Positions 8,732-17,230 of a stretch of DNA of 64,000 nt are shown in pieces. Made by a program: the position numbers and the translations under genes. The notes below the pieces were generated by a model. The model was not told the DNA's origin and did not search any database. It saw only the letters and a list, made by a program, of their open reading frames with translations. The stretch is from Halalkalibacter oceani (GTDB lineage Bacteria > Bacillota > Bacilli > Bacillales > Bacillaceae_D). The stretch's first letter is position 1. The number at the start of each line of letters is the position of its first letter. The stretch is taken from NCBI RefSeq assembly GCF_023715605.1, contig NZ_JAMBOL010000003.1, positions 124,001 through 188,000 of the forward strand, in the 5' to 3' direction.

Positions 8732-9919
8732 TTACGCTCTTGCTTTCGCTTTCACAAACCGCTCGATCCGCGTCAATGCTTCTTCCAGTGCTTCAAAGGA
8801 GGTCGCATAGGACAAGCGCACATTGTTCGGCGCCCCGAAGCCGGAGCCTGGAACGAGCGCGACCTTCTCTTCCTCCAACAATGCTTCAACCCAGCTGTCC
8901 ACATCGGCGAACCCATTTAATTCTGCCGCTTCCCTGACATTCGGGAATAAATAAAAAGCGCCCTGCGGTTTGACACATGTGATCCCTGGAATGGTGATAA
9001 GCCGTTCGTAAATCCCGTTTAAACGTTGCTCAAAAGCTTGACGCATCGTCTCGACCGAACCGTCGTCCTCCGTATAAGCGGCAATCGTTCCGTATTGAGC
9101 GTTCGTTGTCGGGTTGGACGTGCTGTGGCTGGCGAGGTTGGTCATCGCTTTAATAATCGTTGCATTACCGGCCGCATAGCCGATTCTCCAGCCCGTCATC
9201 GAATGCGATTTCGATACGCCATTTACGACAATTGTCTGCTCTTTCAACTCGGGAGACAGCTGGGCAACCGACGTATGAGTCGCCCCATCGTAAACAAGCT
9301 TTTCATAAATTTCATCAGAAATGATTAACACATCGTGCTTGAGGCAGACGTCTCCAAGCTGGCGGAGCTCTTCTTCTGCATACATCGCCCCAGTCGGATT
9401 GCTTGGCGAATTCAAAATAAATGCCTTCGTCTGAGGTGTAATCGCCTTTTCCAGCTGGTCCGTTGTTACTTTAAAGCCGTTTTCCTCTTTTCCTTCAATA
9501 AACAAAGGCGTGCCGTTTGCCAGTTTAACCTGTTCCGGATAGCTCACCCAGTAAGGAGAAGGTATGATCACTTCATCGCCTTCGTCAAGGATTGCCTGAA
9601 ATAACGTATACAAAATATGCTTCGCTCCAGAACCGACGATAATTTCAGCCGCTGAATAGCTTAGCTGTTGATCGCGCTGGAATTTGCCGATAATCGCTTC
9701 CTTTAGCTTCGGCAGCCCGCCGGAAGGTGTATATTTCGTATGACCTTCTTCCATCGAACGAATCGCTGCCTGAATAATATAAGCCGGTGTATTAAAATCC
9801 GGCTCGCCGGCTCCAAGTCCAATCACATCATGGCCCTGCTCCCGCAACTCCTTCGCTTTCGCGGTAATCGCAAAAGTGGAAGACGGGGTTAACGTCGATA
9901 CTCGCTTTGCTAATTTCAT
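8732..9919 (-). CDS. aspB: Aspartate aminotransferase
   Basis: 395 residues. A fold-type I PLP enzyme of aminotransferase class I, interconverting aspartate/2-oxoglutarate and oxaloacetate/glutamate. The PLP lysine is in GVSKSHSMTGWRIGY. SPSNPTGAMY and SDEIYEKLVYDG bind the cofactor ring and Asp, and a C-terminal Arg in NNVRLSYATS binds the substrate carboxylate. The ATG at 9919 follows GGAGGG. A -35 TTGACA and a TATAGT -10 with a long 19-bp spacer lie upstream around 9945-9975. The gene order aspB-asnS-dnaD is as in B. subtilis. Confidence 0.93.
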   Translation of the reverse strand: MKLAKRVSTLTPSSTFAITAKAKELREQGHDVIGLGAGEPDFNTPAYIIQAAIRSMEEGHTKYTPSGGLPKLKEAIIGKFQRDQQLSYSAAEIIVGSGAKHILYTLFQAILDEGDEVIIPSPYWVSYPEQVKLANGTPLFIEGKEENGFKVTTDQLEKAITPQTKAFILNSPSNPTGAMYAEEELRQLGDVCLKHDVLIISDEIYEKLVYDGATHTSVAQLSPELKEQTIVVNGVSKSHSMTGWRIGYAAGNATIIKAMTNLASHSTSNPTTNAQYGTIAAYTEDDGSVETMRQAFEQRLNGIYERLITIPGITCVKPQGAFYLFPNVREAAELNGFADVDSWVEALLEEEKVALVPGSGFGAPNNVRLSYATSFEALEEALTRIERFVKAKARA

Positions 9920-10019
9920 GACAATTGTCCCTCCAGTTTATGTACTATATCCACTATAGAGTGTCCGCTGTCAACAATCAAGTGTCAATTCAGAATAGAC
10001 AGAACTATTTTCCAACTGA

Positions 10020-10499
10020 CTATCCGACTCTGAGCTGATAGCGTTTCATAAAGGTCCCGTCAGCAAATGTCATGTAATAATAAGCTTGATTTCCTTCCGA
10101 ATTAATGTAGGTTACTTCATACACCGGCAGCTGCCGCTCAAAGCCTAAGCGTATCGCCTGCACGTGATCGATATCGACTTGACTGGCCGCTATTTCGAGC
10201 GCTTGCTGTTTTGTGATGCCATCAGCCGCTGCTTCCATGTGATGAGACTGAAAGTCATCGGCAATCCAGATAATCTGCTCCTGCTCTGTATCACTCCCGG
10301 TCACAACATAATACGTATTTGTCCCATGATAATAAGTAATATCTGTAATCGTATGTAGTCCAGCTTCATTGATCGCATAAGCCTCTGCCCGCGCATATTG
10401 CTCGTCTAAAGGAGTGCGAATGCTGTTATAGCTGTATGCCACAGCACCGCACACAACAAGAAACAACACGATAATCCCGCTAACAATCCATTTTTTCAT
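10020..10499 (-). CDS. ypmB: YpmB-like secreted/membrane-anchored protein (DUF5590)
   Basis: 159 residues. An N-terminal membrane anchor (residues 4-23, WIVSGIIVLFLVVCGAVAYS) is followed by an extracellular part with PepSY-like repeats (GITKQQALEIAASQVD, VYEVTYINSEGNQAYYYMTF). The function is unknown in the family. It begins 3 bases after the ypmA stop and is clearly co-transcribed with it, upstream of aspB, the same order as in B. subtilis. Confidence 0.8.
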   Translation of the reverse strand: MKKWIVSGIIVLFLVVCGAVAYSYNSIRTPLDEQYARAEAYAINEAGLHTITDITYYHGTNTYYVVTGSDTEQEQIIWIADDFQSHHMEAAADGITKQQALEIAASQVDIDHVQAIRLGFERQLPVYEVTYINSEGNQAYYYMTFADGTFMKRYQLRVG

Positions 10500-10501
10500 T
10501 C

Positions 10502-10672
10502 TTATGTTCTGTAAATGGTAAAAACCATTTTCTCCTCATCTTTCTCATCAAGCGCCAGACCAAACATCAGGTCTTTCTCTTTCAATGTGCGATTAAGCGA
10601 ATCAACAATTTTATAGAGGTCAGCAGCCTTTTGCACTCTAACTGTTGATAACACTTCCATTTTCTGTCCCAC
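10502..10672 (-). CDS. ypmA: YpmA family protein (DUF4264)
   Basis: 56 residues with a GTG start, chosen because ACGGAGG lies 8 bases upstream; a longer reading from an upstream ATG would place the ribosome site inside the gene. The sequence MEVLSTVRVQKAADLYKIVD...MFGLALDE is typical of the small conserved YpmA family of unknown function. It overlaps nothing and is followed after 2 bases by ypmB. Confidence 0.75.
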   Translation of the reverse strand: MGQKMEVLSTVRVQKAADLYKIVDSLNRTLKEKDLMFGLALDEKDEEKMVFTIYRT

Positions 10673-10775
10673 TTTTATTCCTCCGTTCCTCTGCCAAATG
10701 TGCGGCAAGTTTTTCTAAACATAGCCGGCGGCCAGCTGGTGATACTATACATAAGCCGGAAAGGGGGCTTATGTC

Positions 10776-10940
10776 GTGTCAAAAACGACAATCGCTGAGG
10801 CTTTTCAGCGCGATAAAGAGACGGTCGCATTAGTAAGCCGGGAGGGAGCGACCTGGTATCGGGCCATTCCCGTCACGCTCCATCAGACGCTATTCCCTTC
10901 TTTTTTTCAACCAGATCGTCAACAGCATGATGAAACGTAA
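10776..10940 (+). CDS. Small protein of unknown function (54 aa)
   Basis: A GTG-initiated ORF with a strong ribosome site (AAAGGGGG, 8-base spacing). It encodes MSKTTIAEAFQRDKETVALV at the start and ends QPDRQQHDET. No signal peptide or membrane segment is evident; the middle reads REGATWYRAIPVTLH. It runs divergently from ypmA and convergently with the deaminase gene, with a hairpin at 10971 after it. An extended -10-like TGATACTAT lies at 10740-10748. I do not recognise the family. Support is the ribosome site plus protein-like composition. Confidence 0.5.
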   Translation: MSKTTIAEAFQRDKETVALVSREGATWYRAIPVTLHQTLFPSFFQPDRQQHDET

Positions 10941-10970
10941 CTATAATTTCCTACTCACACCTCTTTTGTC

Positions 10971-10997
10971 GCTCTGTACATGCCCACCGTACAGAGC
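10971..10997. terminator. Hairpin between convergent genes
   Basis: A perfect 9-bp stem, GCTCTGTAC (10971-10979) and GTACAGAGC (10989-10997), sits between the 54-residue ORF and the end of the deaminase gene. The T tract is weak on both sides. Confidence 0.5.
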
Positions 10998-10999
10998 AC

Positions 11000-12310
11000 T
11001 TACATAAGCGAGCAAACTTTCTTATATTGGCGGTTCGCCTGATAACGGATTTTTTCCTCATCTAACGTCAGGAGCGAGCGATTTCTCATCAGCGCCTTTC
11101 CTTGAACAAAAACATCGGTGACATCAGCTGCCTTTACGGCGTAAACGAGATGGGAAAGTACATGCGCAGCCGGCTGGACATGCAGCTGCTCTCCATCAAG
11201 TAAAATAAAATCGGCCTGATAGCCTGCTTTCAGCTTGCCGAGCTCCGGAAATTGCAAGGCTTCAGCCCCGTTTATCGTCGCCAGTTCAAGCGTCGTCCCA
11301 GCTGAAAGTGCCGTTGCGTCCTGATAACTTCCTTTTTGCAGCAAATTCCCGATTCTCAACTCCTCAAACAGATCAAGTGTATTATTCGCCGCGACGCTGT
11401 CGGTGCCAAACGAGACGCGAATCCCGCGCTCAAGCATCTCCTTAACCGGGGCGATGCCGGAGCCGAGCTTTAAATTGCTTTTCGGATTGTAGCTGATCGT
11501 GGCCTCTGTCCGGGCGAGTCGTTCCAGCTGCGCCTCAGCAAGATGGACACCGTGCGCGAAGAGCCATGGGACAGCGTCAAGCACGCCAAGCTGATCCAAA
11601 TGGTCGAGCGGATGGCAGCCATATTGCTCCAAATGGTCAGCCACTTCTTTTTTTGTTTCAGCAAGATGCATATGAACCGGCAACTGCAACTGGACCGCTT
11701 CTTCGACAATTCGTTCAATAAAAGCCGGCGGACATGTATATGGAGCATGAGGGGCAAGCATCGTCCGAATTCGGCCGTCAGCCCTCTCATGCCACTGCTT
11801 GGCAAAGCGAACCGCTTCCCCCAGCTTCGCCTCCTGTTCTTCCTTAGAGCAGAGCCCGATCATCGAGCGCATTAACGTCGCTCTCATCCCCGCCTCTTCT
11901 ACGGCTTCGGCACACTGATCCATATATAAATGATACATTTCCAAAAAAGTCGTCGTTCCGGATTTGACCATTTCGGCAAGCGCCAGCGCCCGACCGGCAT
12001 GGACCGCCTCCTCGTCCTGCTTTCCTTCAAACGGCCACATTTTCTCTTCCAGCCAGCGGTGCAGCGGCAAATCATCTGAATGACCGCGAAGCAAGGTCAT
12101 GCCGATATGGCCGTGAGTGTTGATCAAACCAGGCATCAGCCATTTTCCCTTGACTGAAATCACCTCTGCGGCATCCGCCTCCTGCTTTTCTGATGGCGAA
12201 CCGCTACCGACCTCAATCAGCTTCCCATCCGCGATGACGAGAAAGCCGTTGTCGATAAAAGGATTCTCCTTATCCATCGTGACGATCGCCGCATCCTTTA
12301 GTAATAGCAT
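11000..12310 (-). CDS. Amidohydrolase of the MTA/SAH or aminodeoxyfutalosine deaminase family
   Basis: 436 residues, amidohydrolase superfamily. Metal and catalytic residues are intact: HGHIGM (HxH), HAPYTC, HLAET, the Asp in FGTDSVAANN, and an N/C-terminal beta composite domain (ILLDGEQLHV). This is the layout of MtaD/TrzN-type aminohydrolases that deaminate S-adenosylhomocysteine, methylthioadenosine or 6-amino-6-deoxyfutalosine. Since MqnA is encoded in the same window, the futalosine-pathway substrate is plausible, but the specificity is inference. AAGGAAGG precedes the ATG. It lies downstream of the pseudo-hydrolase gene at 12359 in the same direction. B. subtilis has no gene here. Confidence 0.85.
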   Translation of the reverse strand: MLLLKDAAIVTMDKENPFIDNGFLVIADGKLIEVGSGSPSEKQEADAAEVISVKGKWLMPGLINTHGHIGMTLLRGHSDDLPLHRWLEEKMWPFEGKQDEEAVHAGRALALAEMVKSGTTTFLEMYHLYMDQCAEAVEEAGMRATLMRSMIGLCSKEEQEAKLGEAVRFAKQWHERADGRIRTMLAPHAPYTCPPAFIERIVEEAVQLQLPVHMHLAETKKEVADHLEQYGCHPLDHLDQLGVLDAVPWLFAHGVHLAEAQLERLARTEATISYNPKSNLKLGSGIAPVKEMLERGIRVSFGTDSVAANNTLDLFEELRIGNLLQKGSYQDATALSAGTTLELATINGAEALQFPELGKLKAGYQADFILLDGEQLHVQPAAHVLSHLVYAVKAADVTDVFVQGKALMRNRSLLTLDEEKIRYQANRQYKKVCSLM

Positions 12311-12358
12311 GCTTTCATCCTTCCTTTTTCGGCCCTTCTTTTTCCGTAGCCAGCTTAT

Positions 12359-13189
12359 TTAAAAATGGGCCGTCACTAGCTGATAATCATCTTCATTTAA
12401 TTTTATTATAACAGATCCATTTTGTCTCGTTTGGTACGTATCGATCCACGTTTCCTGCAGGCGTTCAAGCAGCTGGCCGTTCGGAATCGTGTTCTTTTTT
12501 GAAAAAACAATCGCCACCTGGGGATCAATCGCATCTAAAAACGGTTCAGTCGTTTCCACCCCGACGCCGAACTCAGCCACCTTCAGCCCGGTCATCGCCG
12601 GCAGGCTTCTTTCAAGCCAGGCTTCTTCAATGCTTTCGCTCGATTCCGCGGCAAACAAAAAATGATGCCGGTCGAAAAAAGACACGACAAAGGAGAGCGA
12701 CGGAAGGAGAGCGTGGTCGGTCGGCAACGTTTGAATCTGAACCTGGTCTTCGATCATGTACGCAGCCTCATGATCCCAGCCGATCAGTTCCGGCTTAGCA
12801 CCTTCAGCAAATTGCGCTTCCGCCAGTGTCAGACCGGCCTGTGGAACGACGAGCTTTTTCACCTCAAACTGCTCGAAAAGCCGCTCAGCATTGGCGCTGT
12901 ACTCTTTATCAAAACGCGGCAAAATGAGAACATCTATTGTCTGAATTTGCAGCCTCTTCAGCCTGCGCTTTAACTCGGGCCACGAATCTTCCGCTCCCGT
13001 GCCAATTAAATAGGAGGTTTGTGAGGGCAGCCTGAGATAAGTCGCCTCCCCGTTCGGCAGGTCAAAAAACACGAGTCCGGCCTGATCCGCCTCCGTTCCG
13101 TCTTCTGTAAGCGCCAAGCCTTGTTCTCCGCCAAAGAAAGCAAGAACAAAGGCGAAGAGCAGACCGCCAAGTATCCGTTTCATGTCCAT
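12359..13189 (-). CDS. Secreted ComEC-like metallo-beta-lactamase-fold protein, metal site lost
   Basis: 276 residues with a signal peptide (MKRILGGLLFAFVLAFFGGEQGLA). The rest follows the ComEC C-terminal hydrolase pattern strand by strand: VFFDLPNGEATYLRLPS, then KRLQIQTIDVLILP, then VKKLVVPQAG, then a late FLDAIDPQVAIVFSKKN and TRQNGSVIIKLN. The metal motif HxHxDH that should follow VLILP is instead RFDKEYSAN, and the late HHGS is EFGVG, so zinc binding looks lost. It is probably an exported pseudoenzyme with a binding role. GGGAGGACG precedes the ATG. The adjacent deaminase gene lies 48 bases downstream. Confidence 0.7.
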   Translation of the reverse strand: MDMKRILGGLLFAFVLAFFGGEQGLALTEDGTEADQAGLVFFDLPNGEATYLRLPSQTSYLIGTGAEDSWPELKRRLKRLQIQTIDVLILPRFDKEYSANAERLFEQFEVKKLVVPQAGLTLAEAQFAEGAKPELIGWDHEAAYMIEDQVQIQTLPTDHALLPSLSFVVSFFDRHHFLFAAESSESIEEAWLERSLPAMTGLKVAEFGVGVETTEPFLDAIDPQVAIVFSKKNTIPNGQLLERLQETWIDTYQTRQNGSVIIKLNEDDYQLVTAHF

Positions 13190-13216
13190 GAATATCGTCC
13201 TCCCGCTAAAGCTGCG

Positions 13217-13265
13217 AGTGGGTTTCTCGAAGCAAGGCGCGAGCCATTACTCTTCTTCGAGTTAC
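13217..13265 (+). repeat. Fragment of the structured repeat, copy C
   Basis: Bases starting TGGGTTTCTCGAAGCAAGGC and continuing through GAGCCATTACTCTTCTTCG match the middle of copies A and B, with an internal deletion. Only about 50 bp remain. It lies in the short gap between the pseudo-hydrolase gene and dinG. Confidence 0.7.
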
Positions 13266-13319
13266 TACTCGTCTCTCCCTTAGTGTGGTCCGTTGTCTCC
13301 CGTTGGATACTCCGTCCGT

Positions 13320-16148
13320 TCAGAGAAAATCAGCAAATTGCTCTAATAAATGCTCAAGCTTTCCTTCATGAACAGGGACCTCTGGCAATGAGCGGATAAA
13401 TTGTTTTCCGTAGCGCGTTGTGGAAATCCGCCGGTCGAGGACGAACACACAGCCGCGGTCAGACTGCGTCCGGATTAAGCGGCCGAAGCCTTGCTTAAAG
13501 CGGATGATCGCCTGCGGGAGCGAAATGTCCATAAACGGATTCAAGCCTTCCTCTTTTGCCTTTTCAAATTGGGCCTGCTGCAGCGGCTGATCCGGTGGTG
13601 AAAACGGCAGGCGGACAATCACGAGCGTATGAAGCTGCTCACCCGGCAAGTCGATCCCTTCCCAGAAACTGCTCGTCCCAAATAAGATCGCCTGGCTACT
13701 CTGTTTAAACATTTTCATTAGCTTTGCCCGGCTGCCGCTCGTCACTCCCTGGCCGATCAGTTGCAAATGACCAAACTGATTGAAATCCTTCACATGCTGA
13801 TAAACGCGCTTCAGCATCTCATAAGAGGTGAAGAGGACGAGCATTTTCCCGCTTGAAACTTCAGCGATCCGCCAAAGCTTCACCGCCACCTCTTCCGCGA
13901 ATTCCTCTTCGGATACGTCCTTTATCGAAGGCAAATCGGACGGTAGCAGCAAGCGGGCCTGCTCTTCATAGGAAAACGGCGACGGTATGACACATTGTCT
14001 TACGCCGAAATCAGTTAGGCCGAGCCGTTTCTCCTGATAGGAAAAAACACCATTGACCGATAATGTCGCCGAGGTTAAAATGACGCTTTTCTTTTTGGCG
14101 AAAAAATGATCGGCTAACAGCTCAGCGACATCGACGGGCTTGCTGTATAAAAAGGTCGCATTACGCGCTCCTCTTGGCTCAACCTCAATCCAGTAAACGA
14201 CATTCGGATCATATTCGAGCAGCAGCTCATACAAATTTTGCTCCTGCTCGTACAACGCTTCAACGATCCGCTCAAAATCAGCGATCAAGCCTCGCTCCGG
14301 ATAGGAAAGCGCCTCCTGCTTTTCCTGAAAAAGCTGAGACAGATTGCGGCAAAAGTTGATTCCATCCTTCATCATCATATGAACGCGCATCATACATTCG
14401 AGAATCGCCTGCCACGTCGCCCCTTCCTCTTCGTAGCTTGAGTAGCGGTAACGAATCCGGCCGATATCGGTCGAGCTTTTCTGCCGGGTGTGCATCACAA
14501 ATTGATGAATCATCCGAAACAGGTCATCGACCTCTTCTTTGGCGGTAAGCAGGACGTCCTCGGCTTCCTTTCTCGTCTGGCGAAGCGGGAGCTGATGCTT
14601 GCCAATCAGCTCAAAAAGCGTTTCCAGCATCCCTGTCTCCTGCTGTACGCCGAGGCGCTGAAACAAATAGGAAAAGGTGACATAATCAGCGCTGTTTCCT
14701 AAATAGTCGCTCGCTGTTTCTTCAAAATGATGGGCCTCATCAATGACAGCATGACTATAGGACGGTAAAATCCGTTGCTCATTCGTTAAATCGGTGCAGA
14801 GCAGGGCGTGATTCGTAATGATAAGATCGGCCTCCTGCGCCCGTCTCCGCGCCCGGTGGTAAAAGCAGCGCGAAAACCACGGACTGAATCTTCCTAAATC
14901 AGAGGCAGCATCACTTTGCACTTCATACCAGAATCCTTTTCCGCCGGATGGCAGATTTAATTCCTCGACATCGCCATTCTCTGTTTCCGTCAGCCAGATC
15001 AACAGCAGCGCCTTCGTTAAAATGACATCATAGCTGTCCGTTTCAATCGACTGTAATGATTGCTCAAACTTGCGCAAGCATAAATAATGGCTTCTTCCTT
15101 TGAGCAAAGCCGCTTTTACCGGAAAAGGTAGAAGCTGGCGGATGAGCGGCAAGTCGCGCTCAAGCAGCTGCTCCTGCAACGGAATCGTTTGCGTGCTTAT
15201 GACGACAGGGTTTCCTGTTGAATGAGCGTAATAAGCAGCGGGCAGAAGATAAGCGAGCGACTTACCCGTTCCGGTCCCCGCTTCAACGAGCAGATGCTGG
15301 CATTGTTCAAATGCCTCGTCAACCTCCTGCATCATCTGACGCTGGCCCGGACGCAGTTCGTAATGAAGAAAGGCTTCCTTCATTTTCCCGTCCATGAAAG
15401 TCGAGAAAAAATCAGGAAACGACAGCGCGTCAGTTGCCGCCGGCTGTACCGGCTCCGTTTCTTCCTCTGGCATCCTTTTTAAAGCAAGCTGGCGGTAGCA
15501 ATCATAGTGTTGCTGATCATCGGCCCCCTGTCGAAGTTTTTCGTTTATATAATGGGCGAGCAGCGGTCCTAAATCACTCTTCAGCCGTTTGGCAAACGGC
15601 TGAAGCTGCTGCAATGTCAGGAGCGGGAGTTGCTTTAGTTTATGTACTAACGTTAAAAATAAGGTCGCCGTCACTTCGGCATCGCTGTCCGCTTGATGCG
15701 GCCGGTCATGATCGAAGCCGAGCTGATCGGCAAGCTGGTTCAGCTTATAGCCCTCCTGTTTCGGCAACAGCATCCGGGCCAGCTCCACCGTGTCAAACAG
15801 CGGAACCGGAGGAAACATATAGCCCTCCAGCTCAAGCTGCTCAGCTAAAAAGGAACGGTCAAAATCAACATTATGAGCGACAAACGCACTGTTTTTCAGC
15901 AAGCGTAAAATCTCAGGGACAAGCGAGTGAAAAGAAGGTGCCTGTTCGACCAGCTCATCGGAAATCCCTGTTAAGTCTTCAATAAATGGCGGAACCGGAA
16001 GACCTGGATTAACAAACGAAGAAAACGTCTCAACGATCTCTCCCTGCTCAATCACAACCGCCCCGATTTGGATGATCCGGTCTCCTTTTTTAGCAGAGTG
16101 GCCGGTTGTTTCTATATCGACGACCACATATCTTTCTTGTTCTATCAT
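13320..16148 (-). CDS. dinG: DinG-family protein with N-terminal exonuclease domain
   Basis: 942 residues. The N-terminal DEDDh exonuclease domain (VVDIETTG, HNVDFDR, HQADSDAEV) is fused to an XPD/DinG helicase core: Walker A GTGTGKS near residue 293 and DEAH near 469. The family's usual four iron-sulfur Cys are not all present; only Cys in HYLCLRKF and SRCFYH are seen in that region. The cluster is probably absent, as in S. aureus DinG, which behaves as a 3'-5' exonuclease with weak or no helicase activity. The ATG at 16148 follows GAGGTG; it starts 11 bases after the TPR gene. Confidence 0.92.
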   Translation of the reverse strand: MIEQERYVVVDIETTGHSAKKGDRIIQIGAVVIEQGEIVETFSSFVNPGLPVPPFIEDLTGISDELVEQAPSFHSLVPEILRLLKNSAFVAHNVDFDRSFLAEQLELEGYMFPPVPLFDTVELARMLLPKQEGYKLNQLADQLGFDHDRPHQADSDAEVTATLFLTLVHKLKQLPLLTLQQLQPFAKRLKSDLGPLLAHYINEKLRQGADDQQHYDCYRQLALKRMPEEETEPVQPAATDALSFPDFFSTFMDGKMKEAFLHYELRPGQRQMMQEVDEAFEQCQHLLVEAGTGTGKSLAYLLPAAYYAHSTGNPVVISTQTIPLQEQLLERDLPLIRQLLPFPVKAALLKGRSHYLCLRKFEQSLQSIETDSYDVILTKALLLIWLTETENGDVEELNLPSGGKGFWYEVQSDAASDLGRFSPWFSRCFYHRARRRAQEADLIITNHALLCTDLTNEQRILPSYSHAVIDEAHHFEETASDYLGNSADYVTFSYLFQRLGVQQETGMLETLFELIGKHQLPLRQTRKEAEDVLLTAKEEVDDLFRMIHQFVMHTRQKSSTDIGRIRYRYSSYEEEGATWQAILECMMRVHMMMKDGINFCRNLSQLFQEKQEALSYPERGLIADFERIVEALYEQEQNLYELLLEYDPNVVYWIEVEPRGARNATFLYSKPVDVAELLADHFFAKKKSVILTSATLSVNGVFSYQEKRLGLTDFGVRQCVIPSPFSYEEQARLLLPSDLPSIKDVSEEEFAEEVAVKLWRIAEVSSGKMLVLFTSYEMLKRVYQHVKDFNQFGHLQLIGQGVTSGSRAKLMKMFKQSSQAILFGTSSFWEGIDLPGEQLHTLVIVRLPFSPPDQPLQQAQFEKAKEEGLNPFMDISLPQAIIRFKQGFGRLIRTQSDRGCVFVLDRRISTTRYGKQFIRSLPEVPVHEGKLEHLLEQFADFL

Positions 16149-16158
16149 GGGTTGCACC

Positions 16159-17163
16159 TCAATTAATCAAGCCGTTCTTTCCCGCCCCAAGCAGCGAACG
16201 CCATTCTTCCTCGGGCCAATGCTCGTCAAGCCAGCTGATCGAGGAACGAATATGTGAATTGAATGGGTCGAATTGCAATGCTTTTCGGAACGTCACCATC
16301 GCTTTTTTTCCTTCTCCCGCCAAGGCATAATTCCAGGCCAGTCCATGGAGCACCTTCTGCTCCAGCCCTTCGCTTTCCTGAATCCGCTTATAGCAGTGGA
16401 CAGCTGTTTGATGGTAGCCATGCCATTCGCACACATGGGCCAAAGCGAGCAGGGAAGTCGTTGATTCAGCGACGTGAATGCTCGTCAGCCAGGAAACCCA
16501 GGCCGCCTCCTTATCCCCTTTCAGCCATTGGCAGCAGCCAAGAAAGAAGTAAGCTTCTTCATCCTCACTCACCTGCTCGATATAATCGAGAAAATAGGAT
16601 TCAGCTAGGTGGAACGCTTCTTGAACGTAATAACACACGCCTAAATTATACACGACATCCGCCGTCGTGATAAGCTGATTTGCCCGCTCAAAACAGACGG
16701 TCGCTTCCTCAAAGCATTGGCGGCGGGCGTGAATACAGCCTAAACCGACATAGGCAAAATGATGAAAAACTTTTTTCCGGGCAGCCTGAACGAGATAAAG
16801 AAACAACTCCAGCGCTTTTTGTTCATTGTTGGCAAACAGGAAAGCAAAGCCGGTGTAGAGCAGGCGTAAATCATCCTCATCCCCGCTTGCCTGCTCTGAT
16901 TGCAAAGTATCGGCCGCTTTCGCAAACATCTCAAGCTGATAATACACCGTGCCGGTCGAGCGGTATTGCAGGAGGTCGCTTTGCTCTGTCCCTTCCGCAC
17001 GAAGCTTCTGGACGAGTTCATCCATTTGCGTCCATTCATCGAGCAAGGTCCCGGCCGTCTCCTCCAAGTATGTCAGCTGTTTCTTTTGCTCATTCGGGCT
17101 TAAGAATGCCCATTTCTTTTCTGTTTGTTGATAGAGAGAATGCCACGACGTGAACCAATCCAT
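16159..17163 (-). CDS. Tetratricopeptide repeat protein
   Basis: 334 residues, almost wholly alpha-helical with TPR-like repeats (for example FAYVGLGCIHARRQCFEEATVCFERA, YNLGVCYYVQEAFHLAESYFLDY, and a typical last repeat near residue 290, ALAGEGKKAMVTFRKALQFDP). There is no signal peptide, so it is a cytosolic scaffold by inference. ATG at 17163 with GAGGAGGGG upstream; a TTG one codon earlier is an alternative. It lies between panD and dinG, where B. subtilis has no such gene. A hairpin overlapping its ribosome site (17164-17220) suggests it is uncoupled from, or attenuated after, the pan operon. Confidence 0.75.
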   Translation of the reverse strand: MDWFTSWHSLYQQTEKKWAFLSPNEQKKQLTYLEETAGTLLDEWTQMDELVQKLRAEGTEQSDLLQYRSTGTVYYQLEMFAKAADTLQSEQASGDEDDLRLLYTGFAFLFANNEQKALELFLYLVQAARKKVFHHFAYVGLGCIHARRQCFEEATVCFERANQLITTADVVYNLGVCYYVQEAFHLAESYFLDYIEQVSEDEEAYFFLGCCQWLKGDKEAAWVSWLTSIHVAESTTSLLALAHVCEWHGYHQTAVHCYKRIQESEGLEQKVLHGLAWNYALAGEGKKAMVTFRKALQFDPFNSHIRSSISWLDEHWPEEEWRSLLGAGKNGLIN

Positions 17164-17220
17164 CAAAAAACCCCTCCTCTCGATGGCTTTTTACTCAAAG
17201 TGTTCATCGAAACAGAGGGG
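17164..17220 (-). terminator. Hairpin with T tract overlapping the TPR gene ribosome site
   Basis: On the minus strand CCCCTC and TCGATG (17205-17220) pair with CATCGA and GAGGGG (17171-17185), interrupted by a small internal loop, and TTTTTT follows directly. It has terminator form after panD, yet the 3' arm contains the GAGGAGGGG ribosome site of the TPR gene and the T run abuts its ATG. Confidence 0.65.
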
Positions 17221-17230
17221 AATATGCGGA

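Noticed and set aside
15434-15985. 183-codon open frame on the plus strand inside dinG
   Set aside because: Fully antisense to a well-supported gene, no ribosome site, low-complexity Pro/Ser/Ala translation typical of a shadow frame.
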